DNA of 64,000 nucleotides. Source: Pipra filicauda (Eukaryota; Chordata; Aves; Passeriformes; Pipridae). The translations under genes were made by a program, and so were the position numbers. The DNA lies in assembly GCF_003945595.2 (NCBI RefSeq), contig NW_024104405.1:355287-419286 (forward strand). The letters are read 5' to 3'. Positions within the stretch are counted from its first letter, which is position 1, and each line of letters starts with the position of its first letter. This document shows, in pieces, positions 26,913 through 40,369 of this stretch. The notes beneath the pieces were generated by a model. It ran no database searches. It was not told where the DNA came from and saw only the letters and a list, made by a program, of their open reading frames with translations.

Positions 26913-29259
26913 GTCACTCAGTGTTTTCTTCAAGTTTGAGAGGTCTGTAAAAAAAACCCCAGTTTCCTGGGCCTTGGGATGACCAGAGAAGCAGGAAAGT
27001 TCACTTCCACTAGGGATCATCAGCACCCAGGAGATGAGCAGCAGCTCCCAAAGACCAGTTACCCAGTGGATCCTGAGGGTAACGATGACCACAGACAGGA
27101 AACAAAGAAGGTCAGACATACAGGAGGGATGGTAAATGGCCAAACTACAGCTTCCTTCTCTGTCTACAGGACATAAGTCTGAGTCTTTACAACAAGACAG
27201 GACCTTGGAAGTCAGCCAGTCAAGCAGGTGATCAGTAGTAGGGCAGCTAGAGACACATCTCAGAGCAGATCACACAAATAGGGATTGCTGTAGGAGTGTC
27301 CAGCTCTCAACCCTTCCAAACAGCAAATTCATGTGGCTTCCCAGTGTCCTCACTTCCCCACCTGGCCACCAGGGTGTATTCACTCCCCAGAGACCACCCC
27401 TCACACTCCCAGGGCTTAACCTCCTATTCCATATTAATTGTTTGCCACCCTGCCATGACTAATCTGGATTTACAACCCGGAAAGCGGTAGGGAAAAGAAT
27501 CTGATCAAAAGGATGATCCTCACAGCCAGAAAACAAGAAAGAGCTGTGTAGCCAGTTGTTCCAGGACACTTAATCCATCAAGCCTTCGCCATTCCACCCT
27601 TGGGCTTAGGCTGAGTCAGCTGTGATTTGCTTAAAACCATGAGAATTCCCTCCTCCTCTCAAAAAAAAAAAAAAAAAAAGCCAGTTATAAAGTTTGTCAA
27701 GAAGTGAGGGGAGAAAAAAAATGGGGACTCACACTCCACTTTTACATTTTGAGTCAGTGGCTGGTGATCAGCCAACTGGCAACTCTCCATCCTTGGTATC
27801 TCCGTGCTCCTGGAAGCCAAAGCAAACACTTTGTTATATCTAAAAGCCTTGACACATTTAGCTGGGCAAATCTGTTCTCATGCTGCCAGTTCCACTGCAG
27901 GTCCAGGACCCTCAGTCCCACAGGAGTGAGACTCAGCATCTCTTGGGGCAGGATGCCACAGAAACATCCCCACTGAGCCTCGGTGCAGGATCACTCTGCG
28001 TTAGCAGCAGGAGCCAGGTCACTCTCCTTTTATCCAACAAAGCATAAAAAGATCCAGAGGACATTCCCAGTTCATGAGCTGCTCAGGTGCCCCAGTACAC
28101 AGGGCTTTATCCTCCTTCTATCCCATAAATTTCTACCATTTTGGGACCATCACTTGCTCCAGCAGTAAGATCCAGACTTTGCCAAGACTTTTTTCCATTC
28201 CCAGGAGCAGAGAATTTCCCTTGGCTTCTAGATCTAACACAAGCTGGGCTCAACCTTTCTCCAGCGTTTTCTACCCTTTGGAAATGATCCAATACCCCCT
28301 GGACTCAGAGGTTTCCCACTGGTTTTACTGAGTTCTGGATAAGGACCTTAAAGATATTTTCTTGCTTTTTCCCTCCCACAGCTTTGCAAAAGTCAGAACC
28401 ACTTTGCCTGCAGTTTTACAGGAGCCAGCTGGTGAAAGGTTGGATAACCAGACAACATCTTCAAGCCCAGGGCAGCCAAAAGAAACGTCTATTTGTGGGC
28501 TTTTATGCCAAATTATTCCTTACAACCTCCTTTTTTATTTTCAGGAAAGGGCTGCCTTACAAGCCAGAAGTTCCTTTCCTCTTTATCTAATGATCAAGTT
28601 CCCTTTACAAGATGACTCAAAGACACCAACCAGATGTGCATTTTAAGTGCAAGTTCATGGGGGGAAAAAGCCATAATCTACTGCAGAAGCATCAGGCAGG
28701 AAAACTGCTTAGCTTGCAAAGTGGGATCAGTCTTTCCTCACTCGCAGCCCTTCTAGATCATGTTCACCTGGAGCCTGCTTTTACCTGAAAATTGAACAAC
28801 CATCTGAGGTAAGCAGGTTGGATTCACAGTAGAGATGATTTCCTGCACCAGCAGGAAATGTGAACACCTCATAACATCCCCAGAGCCCCTTCAGAGTCCT
28901 GGGCAATAAGAGGCAGAAGTGGATCCAGCACATCTGTGCACCGAGCAGGCAGAATGTCGGGAGTCTCAGAGCAATGATGCCCACAGACCTGAAACAGAGT
29001 ATTGTTTTCCATCACACTCACAGGAGAAACTCCTCTTGTCTTTTTCCCTACAGAGAATAACTCTGAAAAGGAACTAACCCTGTAGTCACCAAAGCAAACA
29101 AAACTGATTTTAGAGGGGGCATTCGGCATATTGTAGGTCAAGGGAAGAAAACAAAACAACACCAAAAAAACCTCCCAGAATCCTTATAAACATCTCACAT
29201 GATGCTGTCACTGAAAAAAAATAACTAACTATGGAGGTCTTGATCCAAAAAACATTACA
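26913..29259. other. Intergenic, nothing recognised
   Basis: Unique sequence with one A-run (27661-27679). No gene was recognised. Confidence 0.6.
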
Positions 29260-29340
29260 GAATAATAGAATCATAGAAAAGTGTGGGTTGGAAGGGACCT
29301 TAAAAGTCATCTCGTTCCAACCCCCCTGCCATGGGCCAGG
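29260..29340 (-). mobile_element. CR1 LINE 3'-end fragment
   Basis: AATAGAATCATAGAAAAGTG, GGGTTGGAAGGGACCTTAAA and GTTCCAACCCCCCTGCCATG form the inverted 3' tail of a CR1 element, ending abruptly at about 29340. Confidence 0.93.
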
Positions 29341-30481
29341 TAAGATATTCTCTCACCTGATTTCCTTGCTTATCAAACACTGGATGCTCTTCTCTGGACC
29401 ACAGATAGGAGCCAGAGATTGCTACCAGCCAGGTCTTTTCTCTGACTTCCTCCACCTTCTGGACAAGCTCCCACACTCTCCACCATAACAGGGAAAGATT
29501 TAGACGAACTTACTCCAAAAGTTACAGGCCACTTGAAAAACCTGCCCTAACACAAGTCTATTATTGTACACCCTGTTTACTTAAATTCATTCCACAGCCT
29601 GGGAGACTTTGCACAAGGAAATTTACAGCTCAAGTTAATAGAGCAAAATGTAAAACTGCTGGCTTTTGGCTGAGGCTGCAAGCAAGGGACAGGCACAGGC
29701 TGTGACTGGGGGTGTTTTCACAGGGCCACTGACACAGAATGTGTTTTCAGGGAGTATTTATTTTAAATAAGGAAAGTTTATACAGCTTGAGAAAATTATT
29801 GGGAAGGAAATTAAATCTCGTTCTGTCGCTCTTCCGTCTCACCTTGACACTTGCAGTTCTCCTCCCTCCCCCAGGGCTTGGTAAGGGGCAGGTTTCACTT
29901 GCAAAAAAATTGCCTTCCTCGTGCATACTGATTTACAGCCAGCTCGTGGACCAGCCTTCCACACCCATTTCAGGAGAGAAAGGGCAAGAAAGACCCACTC
30001 CTCCCCAGCCCTGACCCCCTGCTGCAGAGTTTGGGATGCACTACATGGAGGTTGCATCCCACCCTGAGCCACCTGCAAAGACACCGGTGGGACCCATCAG
30101 CTGGGATCCCCCCTAGGCAAGGCTACCCCCAGTCAAACAGGGGATGGGAAGCAACCAGCTTTCTTCCAAAGCTGCTCCAGAAGTGGTGAAAGCCAATGCC
30201 AGCCCTGCCTGGGAGCAGCTCTGCTTAGGAAGCCACGGCACCAACAGTGTTGTTGGCAGAGATCAGCATTCCTTCCTCCAGCCCAGGCACGGCACAGGGC
30301 CAGCACAGCCTGTTCCTCTCCTGCCCCAGACCTCCCCACCCTGCTGAGCCAAAGCAGGATCCCAGCACCATGCACAAACCATGCAGGAGGGGCCTGGCAG
30401 TATTTACAGGTCTTCTCCTTTCTATGATCCCAAGAGTTTCCTTGCTGTGATATTTCCAAGGGCTCCCATGACTTTTTAAAA
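29341..30481. other. Intergenic, nothing recognised
   Basis: Unique sequence without gene or motif support. Confidence 0.6.
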
Positions 30482-30755
30482 GGGCCTGGAGTGACAGGAT
30501 AAAGGGGAATGGGTTCAAACTGACAGAGGACAGGGTTAGATTGGATATTAGGAAGAAATTCCTGATGAGGCCCTGGCACAGGGTGCCCAGAGAAGCTGTG
30601 GCTGCCCCATCCCTGGAAGTGTCCAAGGCCAGGTTGGACGGGGCTTGGAGAAACCTGGGCTAGTGGGAGGTGTCCCTGCCCATGGCAGGGGGGTGGAACT
30701 AGGAGAGCTTTAAGATTCCTTCCAACCCAAACCATTCCATGACTCTACGAATATG
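30482..30755 (+). mobile_element. CR1 LINE 3' fragment, longest copy in the window
   Basis: About 270 bp with the typical CR1 order: CTGGAGTGACAGGATAAAGG, GATTGGATATTAGGAAGAAA, GCCCAGAGAAGCTGTGGCTG, GGCCAGGTTGGACGGGGCTT and a tail TTCCTTCCAACCCAAACC ending near a CATGACTCTA repeat-like end. A short internal deletion follows AAGAAATT. It is 5'-truncated and carries no intact ORF2. Confidence 0.93.
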
Positions 30756-33085
30756 GCAGTAAAGACTTGGACTCTGGACACTGTTGCCATCGGGCTGGTA
30801 CTATAGGGTGGGAATGACACAGAATATAAGGATAAAAGGAGCCATTTGAGGCAACTGCCTCCATTTCCTCCAGGCACAGCCATCCATGCTATTCTCCATC
30901 CCACTGAATACCCACTTCCCCTGCCTGCATCCGTCAGAAACACCACAGAACACTCCCAAATTCCCCACATTGCTAAAAGGCCTGAAATTCAAGACACCAA
31001 AAGCCTCAAAATGCACCTGCAGTTGGCTGGATGAATTCCTAGCACACATCCTGCCTAGATCACAAGGCATCCCAGCCTACCACCACTGTCACCTAATCAA
31101 CTCAGCAAGTCTGGGAGTAAAATCCTCAGGGATGTGTTGGTAGGTTCACTTGCCTAATCCCACAAAATTAGTGGGGGAACAGAACAGGTTCAGCTCGACT
31201 CCAAATGCTCAGGAGTCATTCCTGCTCCCTTCTGCATTTCCCCTTCCAGAATTTCCTCCTCCCACAGGTAAAAAAATCCTGGCTGAGATCATCAGCAGGT
31301 GTCAGGCAGTGCACTGCACTTCCCATCAAACACAGCAGCAGTGAGACAGATTGACTCAGCAGGTCCTTGCTGCGGTTCAGCTGGAACTAAACCTCCCAGA
31401 CATAAAAGCAGCAAAATCTGACACATCACAGCTTTGTGGAATCCCCAGCCCAAAAGGCCTCAACAGCAGGTTTCAGTTTATCTGTCAGAAGGAATTTATT
31501 CAGCAAACAGCTGTTTTTCAAGATGCTTTCTAGAAACAGGGCTGGGAGGAAAATAAAGGCTCTGAATTGATATTTGGGGATGGGCAGGGAGAAGATGAAG
31601 CTTTGCAGGGAAAAAGTTTCTGATTACAGAGACAAGATGTCTCAGGCTTGTCAATCCCTTTCTGAGCCAGGCTTAACTGGATTTATCCATGGCTAACCAG
31701 GGACTGTTTTCCCAGCAGGTGTTATTTCAGCTCAAGCTGATTATATCATGATCAAAAAAGGGATATTTGTCCCGTGGCTCAAATCTGGATAAAATGTCCC
31801 AAACTGAGTAAGTTCAGTCGTGCCAGTTCAAACACAGGGAGAGAAATCTGCACTTCTCACCCAAAAAAACTGAGCTCTGTCCTGACAGACAACGGCCACA
31901 TACAAAACTGCAGCTTGTCCTGAGGTTTCCAGCTGAAGGTTGGGTGTTCAAAAATCAGAGGCTCCTGTGGAGGAGTTTAATCCTTTCTCTTTGACCAGTT
32001 TCTAAATCAAACTGCTCCCGAGAGCATTGTGATTCCCTCCTGTGCACCATCAATTCCAACTGGCATCAGCAGGCATGACAGACAGGTCTTGGGGGCTTTT
32101 GAGGGCCACAGCAAAGCCATAGAAGAGACCTCAGTCCTTTGACATCAGTCACTCCCCTGGGAGAGAGGAGGCAGCAACGTCTTGTAAATGCAAACAATAG
32201 ATGGCACACTGTTGTGTTTTTTTTTCAGAGAGCTTGAAGCCTGATGAATAATCAACTCTGACACCCTTAGGTGTTATTAATCCCACTAAACAGGGCAGGA
32301 AACCTAGAAAGGAAACCAGACAAACCCTTGGACCCGTCCCAGTTTGCCTCAGGAGCAAAGCTTGGCTTGGAAGAGCAGCGCTGCTCGCCTCGGGCCCCAC
32401 AAGAATTCCATATCAGAGGGAAGAGGGACACAGCTTCCCTGTCTGCAGGAGAGCAGGTACTTCCCCGGCTGGCAGTGAGGTGAGAGGCAGGGAAGCTGCC
32501 TGCCTGCCCTGCAGCCCTGCCTGGCAGAGCTCACACCCGCCCCCGGCACCGCAGAGCCTCCGAGAGCTCATTGCAGCGCAGACTTTCGTGCCAGCACGTC
32601 CCACAAAGCTGACTTGGTGGCAGCTCCACTCGGCTCCTTCCCTGTCTGTGCTTCCCCTCCTGAACTGGCTCATGCAGCGGCCACGTCCTCCTGAAGGACC
32701 ACCAGGCCAGGCTCGCTCTGTGGCAAGGCCCAGCGCTGTTTTACACCTCCCCAGGTTAGCAATTTTTCCTATCTCGTCCATCAGAGGAGCTCCATTCATT
32801 AAATCCTCCACAGGAGCTCATCAGCACACCAAGACAGAAGTGCTGCTCTGCTGTAACTCCACAGCCTCACATCCCTCCTGGCTCCCAGAGGTTTGAAGTA
32901 CGGGCCAGAAGCACAATGCAGGCTCTACACCCCCCTTCTAATCCTGGGATAAGGCTCTGTGCTCCCTTGGAATTGAGCACAGCTACCACCTTTCCTTCCA
33001 GATTAACTAGAGCTATACCTGTATCAGGACTGTGCTCCTACTTCCAAATTAAAGTAGCAACAATAAGCAGAACAAGACACTTGGA
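30756..33085. other. Intergenic, nothing recognised
   Basis: Unique sequence; no coding similarity, RNA gene or cluster of motifs was seen. Confidence 0.6.
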
Positions 33086-33185
33086 ATCAGAGCATGGTTT
33101 GGGTTGGAAGGGACCTTAAAGACTTCCAACCCCCTGCCACTAAACCAGGTTGCTCCAAGCCCCATCCAACCTGACTTGGTGTCCC
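33086..33185 (-). mobile_element. CR1 LINE 3'-end fragment
   Basis: Reading the plus strand, ATGGTTTGGGTTGGAAGGGA followed by CCTTAAAG and CCAGGTTGCTCCAAGCC is the reverse complement of a CR1 3' tail. It is severely 5'-truncated and noncoding. Confidence 0.88.
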
Positions 33186-33547
33186 CTTCTAAAGTTAAGG
33201 CTCCCTTGCACAGTGGTAGAAAGGAAAGCACCCTGCTTCAGCAGCCCAGACAGAAGACAGTCCCCTGAAGAGCAGCTCTGAATCCAAGTCCCACCATCCA
33301 GGCTGGCAGACCCCTGGGATTTGCTCATCACAGGGTTGGATGTGTCACTGGCCCTAACACATTACTTTGGGAATAGCTGCTAGGGTGGTTGTTGTAGATG
33401 CAAAGTGCTGTTTGTGGGTTATCCAAGAAATATGCATAATTCTGACCTGATAAGGACTGCAGCACTCAGATACACAACCTCTGTGCAGGCTATGGAGTCA
33501 CCAGTATGTGCCAGGTTTTGCTGGGCTGCCACCCAGTTCACTGATGG
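33186..33547. other. Intergenic, nothing recognised
   Basis: Unique sequence between a CR1 fragment and the minisatellite. Confidence 0.6.
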
Positions 33548-34825
33548 GTGCTGAGACAGGGCATGACACCAGGACAGGCAGCTCCCAGCATTCCTATGGG
33601 ACACACCAGGACAGGCAGCTCCCACCATTCCTATGGGACACAGCAGGACAGGCAGATCCCAACATTCCTATGGGACACACTAGGACAGGCAGCTCCCAAC
33701 ATTCCTATGGGACACACTAGGACAGGCAGCTCCCAACATTCCTATGGGACACACTAGGACAGGCAGCTCCCAACATTCCTATGGGACACACTAGGACAGG
33801 CAGCTCCCAGCATTCCTATGGGACACACTAGGACAGGCAGATCACACCAATCCTATAGGGCACCAACAATAGGAAAGGCAGCTTCCAGCATTCCTAAGGG
33901 ACACACTAGGACAGGAAGCTCCCAACATTCCTATAGGACACACTAGGACAGGCAGCTCCCAGCATTCCTATGGGACACAACAGGACAGGCAGCTTCCAGC
34001 ATTCCTAAGGGACACACTAGGACAGGCAGCTCCCAACATTCCTATGGGACACAGCAGGACAGGCAGCTCATGCCATTCCTATAGGGCACAATAATAGGCC
34101 AGGCAGTTCCCAACATTCCTATGGAACACTCTAGGAGAGGCAGCTCACACCATTCCTATGGGACATGAGACGTGGCACTAAAACAGGCAGCTCATATCAT
34201 TCCTATAGGGCACAACAGTAGGAAAGGCAGCTCCCACCATTCCTATGGGAAACACTAGGACAGGCAGCTCCCAACATTCCTATGGGACACTGCAGGAGAG
34301 GCAGCTCACACCATTCCTATGGGACATGAGACATGGCACTAGAACAGGCAGCTCACATCATTCCTATAGGGCACAGCAGTAGGAAAGGCAGCTCCCACCA
34401 TTCCTATGGGGCACAGTAAGACTGGCGGGTCACACCAATCCTATAGGGCACAACAATAGGACAGGCAGCTCCCACCATTCCTACGGGACACATTAGGACA
34501 GGCAGCTCCCAACAATTCTATGGGGTACCACGTTAGTACAGGCAGCTCACACCACTCCTATAGGGCAGAACAATAGGACAGGCAGCTCACACCATTCCCA
34601 TGGGACATGAGATGTGACAGTAGAAAAGGAAGCTCACACCATTCCTATAAGGCACAACAATAGGACAGGCAGCTCACACCATTCCCATGGGACATGAGAC
34701 ATGACACTAGAAAAGGAAGCTCACACCATTTCTATAGGGCACAACAATAGGACAGGCAGCTCATGGCACTCCTATGGGACATGCCACTAGGACAGGCAGC
34801 TCCCACCATTCCCCCGGGGAGGCAC
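33548..34825 (+). repeat. Minisatellite, 37-bp unit, about 34 copies with higher-order structure
   Basis: The unit reads GGGACACACTAGGACAGGCA then GCTCCCAACATTCCTAT. Copies at about 33580-33830 are nearly identical. From about 33840 the units diverge into variants (TATAGGGCACAACAATAGGA; GGGACATGAGACATGGCACT) that recur in alternating order, giving larger periods of about 81 and 160 bp. Because 37 is not a multiple of three, any open frame cycles through three phases and is not a gene. A recombination- or slippage-expanded tandem array is the simplest reading. Confidence 0.95.
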
Positions 34826-37800
34826 CACACCTGTGTGCTCCCCGGAGCACACTCCCATGGCACGAAGTCCAACAGAAGGTGCTGAGAAAGATAAGGCCGT
34901 GTGGGAGCTCGGAGTGCTCCCCTTGTTCTTTCCCACCAGCGGTGTCTCGGCGGTCGGACTGTGCCACCCCAGCCCATCCCCGGAGCGGGGAGCTGAGCCC
35001 TGCGGCGGGTGCCCAGGTGCCTGCTGGAGGCTGCTGCCCTCCTCTCGTTCCCTCGGGCCCCGCAGCCTGATCCGCCTTCTTCCTGGGGCCATCTAGTGGC
35101 ATATTTTCATACAGTTCCTTAAAACGCGAGCACGTTCACCGGGGGTTTATGCAAACGGGGCTCTATGGGAGCCTGACGTGCATCCTTCTGCATCTGAGCA
35201 CAAAGCAGGATCCCCAGCACAGCCACCTCCTCCGGCAGCACCTTCCCAGCTGCTTCACCAGCATCCAGCCCTCCCTCTGGCAGACCAGGGGCAGCACATA
35301 CTCCCTTTTCTCCTCTCTTTACTATATTTATGATCACAGCACGTTTCTTAACCCAGAAAGGTGCTTCCACTAAGGCACCACGTTGTTCTAATCCGACCTT
35401 CAGTGTTATGGGTTTCCCAGCATCATCCAGCTGCTCCTGTTTGAGGCTGATGATCTTCCAGAGATCCGTCCTGACTGGATCTCAAGACTATAGGAGACAC
35501 AACCCTCCACTTCTCTGACTAGTTCTGGTGGTTAATAACCCCTCTGAAGGGTCTGATTTGCCATGGCAATCTTCAAAGCTGTATATACCTCTGTGCCTTA
35601 TGTCACCTGGCTGAAGGATGTGCTCATCTTTGCCACAAGACAATACCAGATACTCGATCCTTGAGGAAATATTTATTTTCCAGGAAAGCTACTGCACTGG
35701 ATTAATTTTTCATTTGATGATTTCATCATCAAACAAAATGTTTTATATAGGAGTGAACACCACAACTTTCTAGGCTGGGTTATGTTCCCAACAGTCTGTA
35801 TCTGCATAAATTCCATAAAGACTAGAAACATAATACCTGCTATCTTCATGTTAGGAGCCTATTTTCCTTGCAAAAGGACATGCACAACTGTTGCCAATCC
35901 ATTGTACAAATGCTGGCCTCCTGCTGACTTACTGATGACCCATCAGTCCCAGATGGTGAGGAGGATGTCCATTACACTCCTAAACCCAACTCCAAGCCCT
36001 TGTACGTGTAGGATAAGCTGGATTTCAGAAATATTGCAGGAACAAACCTTATTTGCAGTAACACCAGCACAAACAGGTGTTACTCACACAGAGCCTCATT
36101 TGGCAACTCTAGGAGAAGGACTCAGGGTTATTTCCCCACGTTTTGCTCAGTTTTACATGAAATGGTGGAAACTGAGGCTTTGGAGCACACCAATAACCAG
36201 TGTAGTGAGAACCACAGCTGAGCAGCCCAGGTTTCACCCCAGCTTTGGAGGCCTTGGTTCAAACCTCCACTCAGGCACAGCACAAGTCATGGACTCAGCT
36301 CCCAACCTGTTTTGCAATTAAACTTCCCATCATAGAAAGGGTACCTGGCTGGCCAAGCTGGGCACAGGAAAACTCAACCACTGAGAGGCAAACAATATTC
36401 AGGAGGTTACAATATGGGACAGGTAGGATTGACAAAAACAGACATCAGAAAATAAGGTGATTCCACCCACTCTCGCCCACCACACACTTTCAACCTTTTT
36501 TTCTTTTCCTACATTAAATCTTGAGAGGGGGTAACAGGTTGCCTAAAAGCCAGGAAGTCACATTTCCCCAGGGAGAGCTTCCAAAAAGCAGTATTTATTT
36601 CTACTCCATTTCAGACTGAACAAGACCAGAGTGTTGAGTAACAGCCAGAAGCTCCCCTCACAACTCCTGCCATATTCCTGTGTGCTGGTTACTGGCTGTA
36701 CTTGTCCCAGAGCACCCACAGCCCCAAGTGACAATCATTACCAGCAGATGGCTGGCCCAGATTTCCTGGGGTGTACCTTGCCAAGAATGGAAAATTACAC
36801 ATTGATGCTGTACCTGACTGAGGTCCTTCAAAATAAGAAACACCGCAGGTAGTTTGGGGACTTCTCACATAAGAAAGCAGGTGTTGAATGGACCAGCCAG
36901 GCTGGCAGATGAATGCAGGATGATAAAAAGCTGCCAGGCCAGCCAGAGGCAGCATGTCACTTGTTTATCAAGTTCCTTCCCTTCCAGCTATACTCCTGAT
37001 TCTGGAGCAGAATCTTTGCCCCACTCATCCCCGAGTTTCAACATCCTCCCCGAACCCAGGCTGCCTCCTTTGTTCTCTAGCCAAGGAACTCCAAAAATCA
37101 AAGAGCACAGAGACTGATAAGACAGGACCCCATGCATAACTCAAACCCTTTCACATCAACTTTTAGGTGCAGATTGGATACAAACTCTCTCTGGGGACAC
37201 ATTGGCACCTGGGGACCAAAAACCAGGTTGGGCTTGCTTAGCTCTAGCTTGAGTCCCACAGACAAGCAAGGGAAAGCCTAGAAGAGCCTCAGCAAAGCAT
37301 GAAACCGGCTGGATATCTGCACAGACACCGTGGAAAACCCCAGACCCCTCGACTTAACACTTTTCCAGACCAGAACTTGCAGCCATGGGTGGAGGGCAGC
37401 AGACCCAGCATCAGCTGAAGGACCAGGGAGGAGGAGAAGCAGCACCACAGGGAACCTTCTACGAGCCCTTCCCAGACTTTCACACACACAAATTTCAGAT
37501 TTGCACAAAGCAGCTTTCTCCCCCACCCTTCAGTTCCATGTAAATCACATTGCTTCTGTGTCTGCTCATCACACCGGTCCCCAAAGAAGCAGAAACCAGA
37601 ACTGCCAAGTCCTTGGAGCCCTCCGAGTCACAAGGAAGGCACATCTAAAACAGCAAAACACCCACCTCGCAGCTCTGAAAGGCAGAGAGGAAACCACACA
37701 GCAACCATTTCCATCCCTGTGCCCACCCCACGTCCCCATCGCTTCTCACACAGCTCCTACCTCCAGAGCGAATCCAAAGCTCCCCATCTCAGGTCCTCTC

Positions 37801-38590
37801 CCAGACAGGCTCTCACAGCTACTGCAGCACTGTGGAAAAAACCCTTCACCTGGCCTGAATCAAGCTTATAAAGACTCAGGCCCTTCTTTCTTCCTGCAGA
37901 GAGTTCAAACCTTAATTTTCTCTCTATTGACCACAGCTGGTCCCTGCTGTTCCTGCTGGGTAAGGGTTTGCACCTGGGCACAGCCTGAGAGCTGCACCAG
38001 GAGGGGTAGCACTGTGCCAGGCGGGCACTTGGTGGCCTTGCAGAGTGTCCATGCTGCTGTGCAAGGCCCTGAGACTAAATTTTGTGTGTACACACAACTG
38101 GAGGCACGTCAGGTCCCGCTCAAAGGCAGGGAAGCATCTGGGGGGGTGTTCAAGTGATAGGCCAGGAATAAAGGGCAGCCTTCATAGCTCCTGCTGTCTG
38201 ACATTACAGAGTGTGCATCCCCCTTTATTTTTTATGAGAAATAGGGTTTGGCCCCCAAAATGGGTGTTATTTCTGTCACAGCATCTTTCAGTGCAAGAGA
38301 GCAGAGCGAACCCAATGTGCACAGTGCTCAAAAGGAGAGCTGGGGAAAGCACCGAGGTCCCCAAGCCACAAAGCAGGTTAGAAAATGTCACCCTCCATCA
38401 CACATCCTCCCCTCCCCCTCAAGGGTCCTCACCAACCCCAGAGTACAGGGACAAATCAGACCCTGCCTATTATTTCCTCCATCAGTTGCCCACATTAACA
38501 CCCAAAAATCTGGTGGAAATATTTTTCCAAGGGAAACCTCTGTGCACTTGGAGTGGTCTCACCCCCTGATTGCACCAGGGTGATGTGATT
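34826..38590. other. Intergenic, no gene supported
   Basis: The first 270 bp after the minisatellite (34826-35100) are GC- and CpG-rich. The rest is ordinary unique sequence. Open frames reach about 275 codons (around 37330-38157) but begin from non-conserved contexts, have no recognisable domain and show no splice-supported structure. Confidence 0.6.
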
Positions 38591-38870
38591 TAAGAGGAAG
38601 TCGAAAAAGCAACAATTGATTACCCGTAAAACAGGGTTATAATCCAATAAATAAATGATAAATCAGCGTGTCTCCTCTTAGTGAGGAGCTGGAGACTCAA
38701 AGTTCCCCGCAAAGGAGCTGAACAGAATATCCATTATTCAAACCGATTGCAGCTACCCAAGTGGAAAGAACAGCTGTGCCTTCATGTTTCCTGACACTTT
38801 TTCTTGTGTGTTACACCATCCTCCCTGAAAATGTAGTGATTTGGACTTGAGATAAGTCATTAAGGGAAGG
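38591..38870. promoter_or_regulatory. Candidate conserved noncoding element
   Basis: AT-rich unique sequence with closely spaced TTGATTAC, TTATAATCC, AATAAATAAATGATAAATCA and TCATTAAG motifs (homeodomain, PITX-like, forkhead-like). It stands out from flanking simple intergenic sequence. Evidence is motif density only. Confidence 0.3.
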
Positions 38871-40369
38871 CAGGGATGGCTGTTTTCTGAATTGCCTAAC
38901 CCCTGTCAATTCAGATCAGAACCCAACACCAAGGAGCAAAGTGGGGTTACTTTGACACACCTCAGATTAATGCTGCTACTCCCAGGGAAGGCTCTGCCCT
39001 CGCAGTTGTGAATTCCCTCAGAGCTCTGTTCACACAGCTCCACTAAACCTTTGTGATGCAGCCATAGGACCACCACCCTACCCGCCACCACCTTCCCTAC
39101 CCACCACTCCTGGAGGCACTGAGGCTCCAAGGGTTTAAAAATCGTTCAGAAACCTCTGGGACCACTGGGACCAGGGAATTACCTTGCACAGAAACCCTGC
39201 CCGTCCCTCCCTGCCAAACAGCTCTGACGCCGACATGCACACACACAATTCAAAGGCCTTAATGAGAGCACGCACCAGCCTAGGCAGAGACAATGGGCAT
39301 TTCTCATCACCCTTCAGAGACAGCCAGAAAGTAGGACAGCACTTTATTTGGAAGCTCTGCTAGACCTGGAAAGCCACTTCCCTACAGAAGCCTTGGGATG
39401 AGGTCCCCTCTGAGTTAGCCCCAAAGTTACACTGACATACACGTTTCTGCTACCAGCTTCTAAAGTGGGGTGAGTGTCTCATTTTTTTATTTTTCTGGGA
39501 AGGCTTTCTTCCCCATTGTGTGATCACTGCACATTAAAAGGCAATCAATATCATTCCCATTGTTTCCCCTGAAGTTTGATGCATGTCTTCCTGCTTTTAC
39601 ATCCTTGTTCTCACATTTTAGTGCCCCCCGGTTTCACCAAAGCAAGTCAATCTCTGGCCCGGAGAGAAGTGTTTCATGTGAAATGGCAGTTTCTGGTGCA
39701 GAATAGTTTTGTCATGAGGGAAGAGGCAGAGAGAAGAACTATAAACTGCTTATGAAGGATAGTTGTGTAGTGTGCAAGACGAGTTGGAGGAATATGAATA
39801 AAACTCTGAAACAAAATGTAAACAGATTAGTTTGGTGCTTGCCCGCATTTGGATCTGTCTGTGAGTGAGCAAGCAGTGAACATGACACATGAGCAAGGAC
39901 AAAAACATGGAAGCAAAATAGCTGTGTGTGTAAATATGTGAGGGAAGGCAACAAAAACCCAAGGAGACAGAGCCAGGAGACCTTGTGCCACACAAACCAG
40001 CCCTCGGGCACAGCCAGGAGGGTGACAACTCATTTTAGGAGCCCGTCTGCTCTCAGAACACAGCTACACACACACCTGTAACACTCTGGGAGGTTTCCTA
40101 CAAAAATGCCAGGCCTAGTGCTGCTTCCCTATGAATGCCCAGCACTAGGGTTCTCCTGTGGAGTACGTGGAGATCCCCAGGAGCCATCCTGGGGGTGCTG
40201 AGGGCAGCCTGGCACACGTGCTCTCAGCGTTACAGGTGAACGGCAGGAGGGGGCCTCGCAGGGTTTACAGGAAACTCTTCTTTTTCTGACTCTGAAAAAA
40301 GTAACACTTTCAAATTTTGGTCTTTTCCTTTTGGATGCTGCTATTGGCATCCTCTGCATCCCTCGTGCC
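38871..40369. other. Intergenic, nothing recognised
   Basis: Unique, repeat-poor sequence without coding similarity or notable motif clusters. Confidence 0.6.

Noticed and set aside
33508..33757. Repetitive open frames in the minisatellite (GSSQHSYGTH-like repeats)
   Set aside because: They result from the 37-bp tandem unit and end where units diverge; not a gene.
33548..34825. Regular repeats that might suggest a CRISPR-like array
   Set aside because: Adjacent units without unique spacers in a vertebrate genome; it is a minisatellite.
37330..38157. 275-codon open frame in the intergenic region
   Set aside because: No recognisable domain, composition like surrounding DNA, no splice or promoter signals; long chance frames are expected over 47 kb in six frames.
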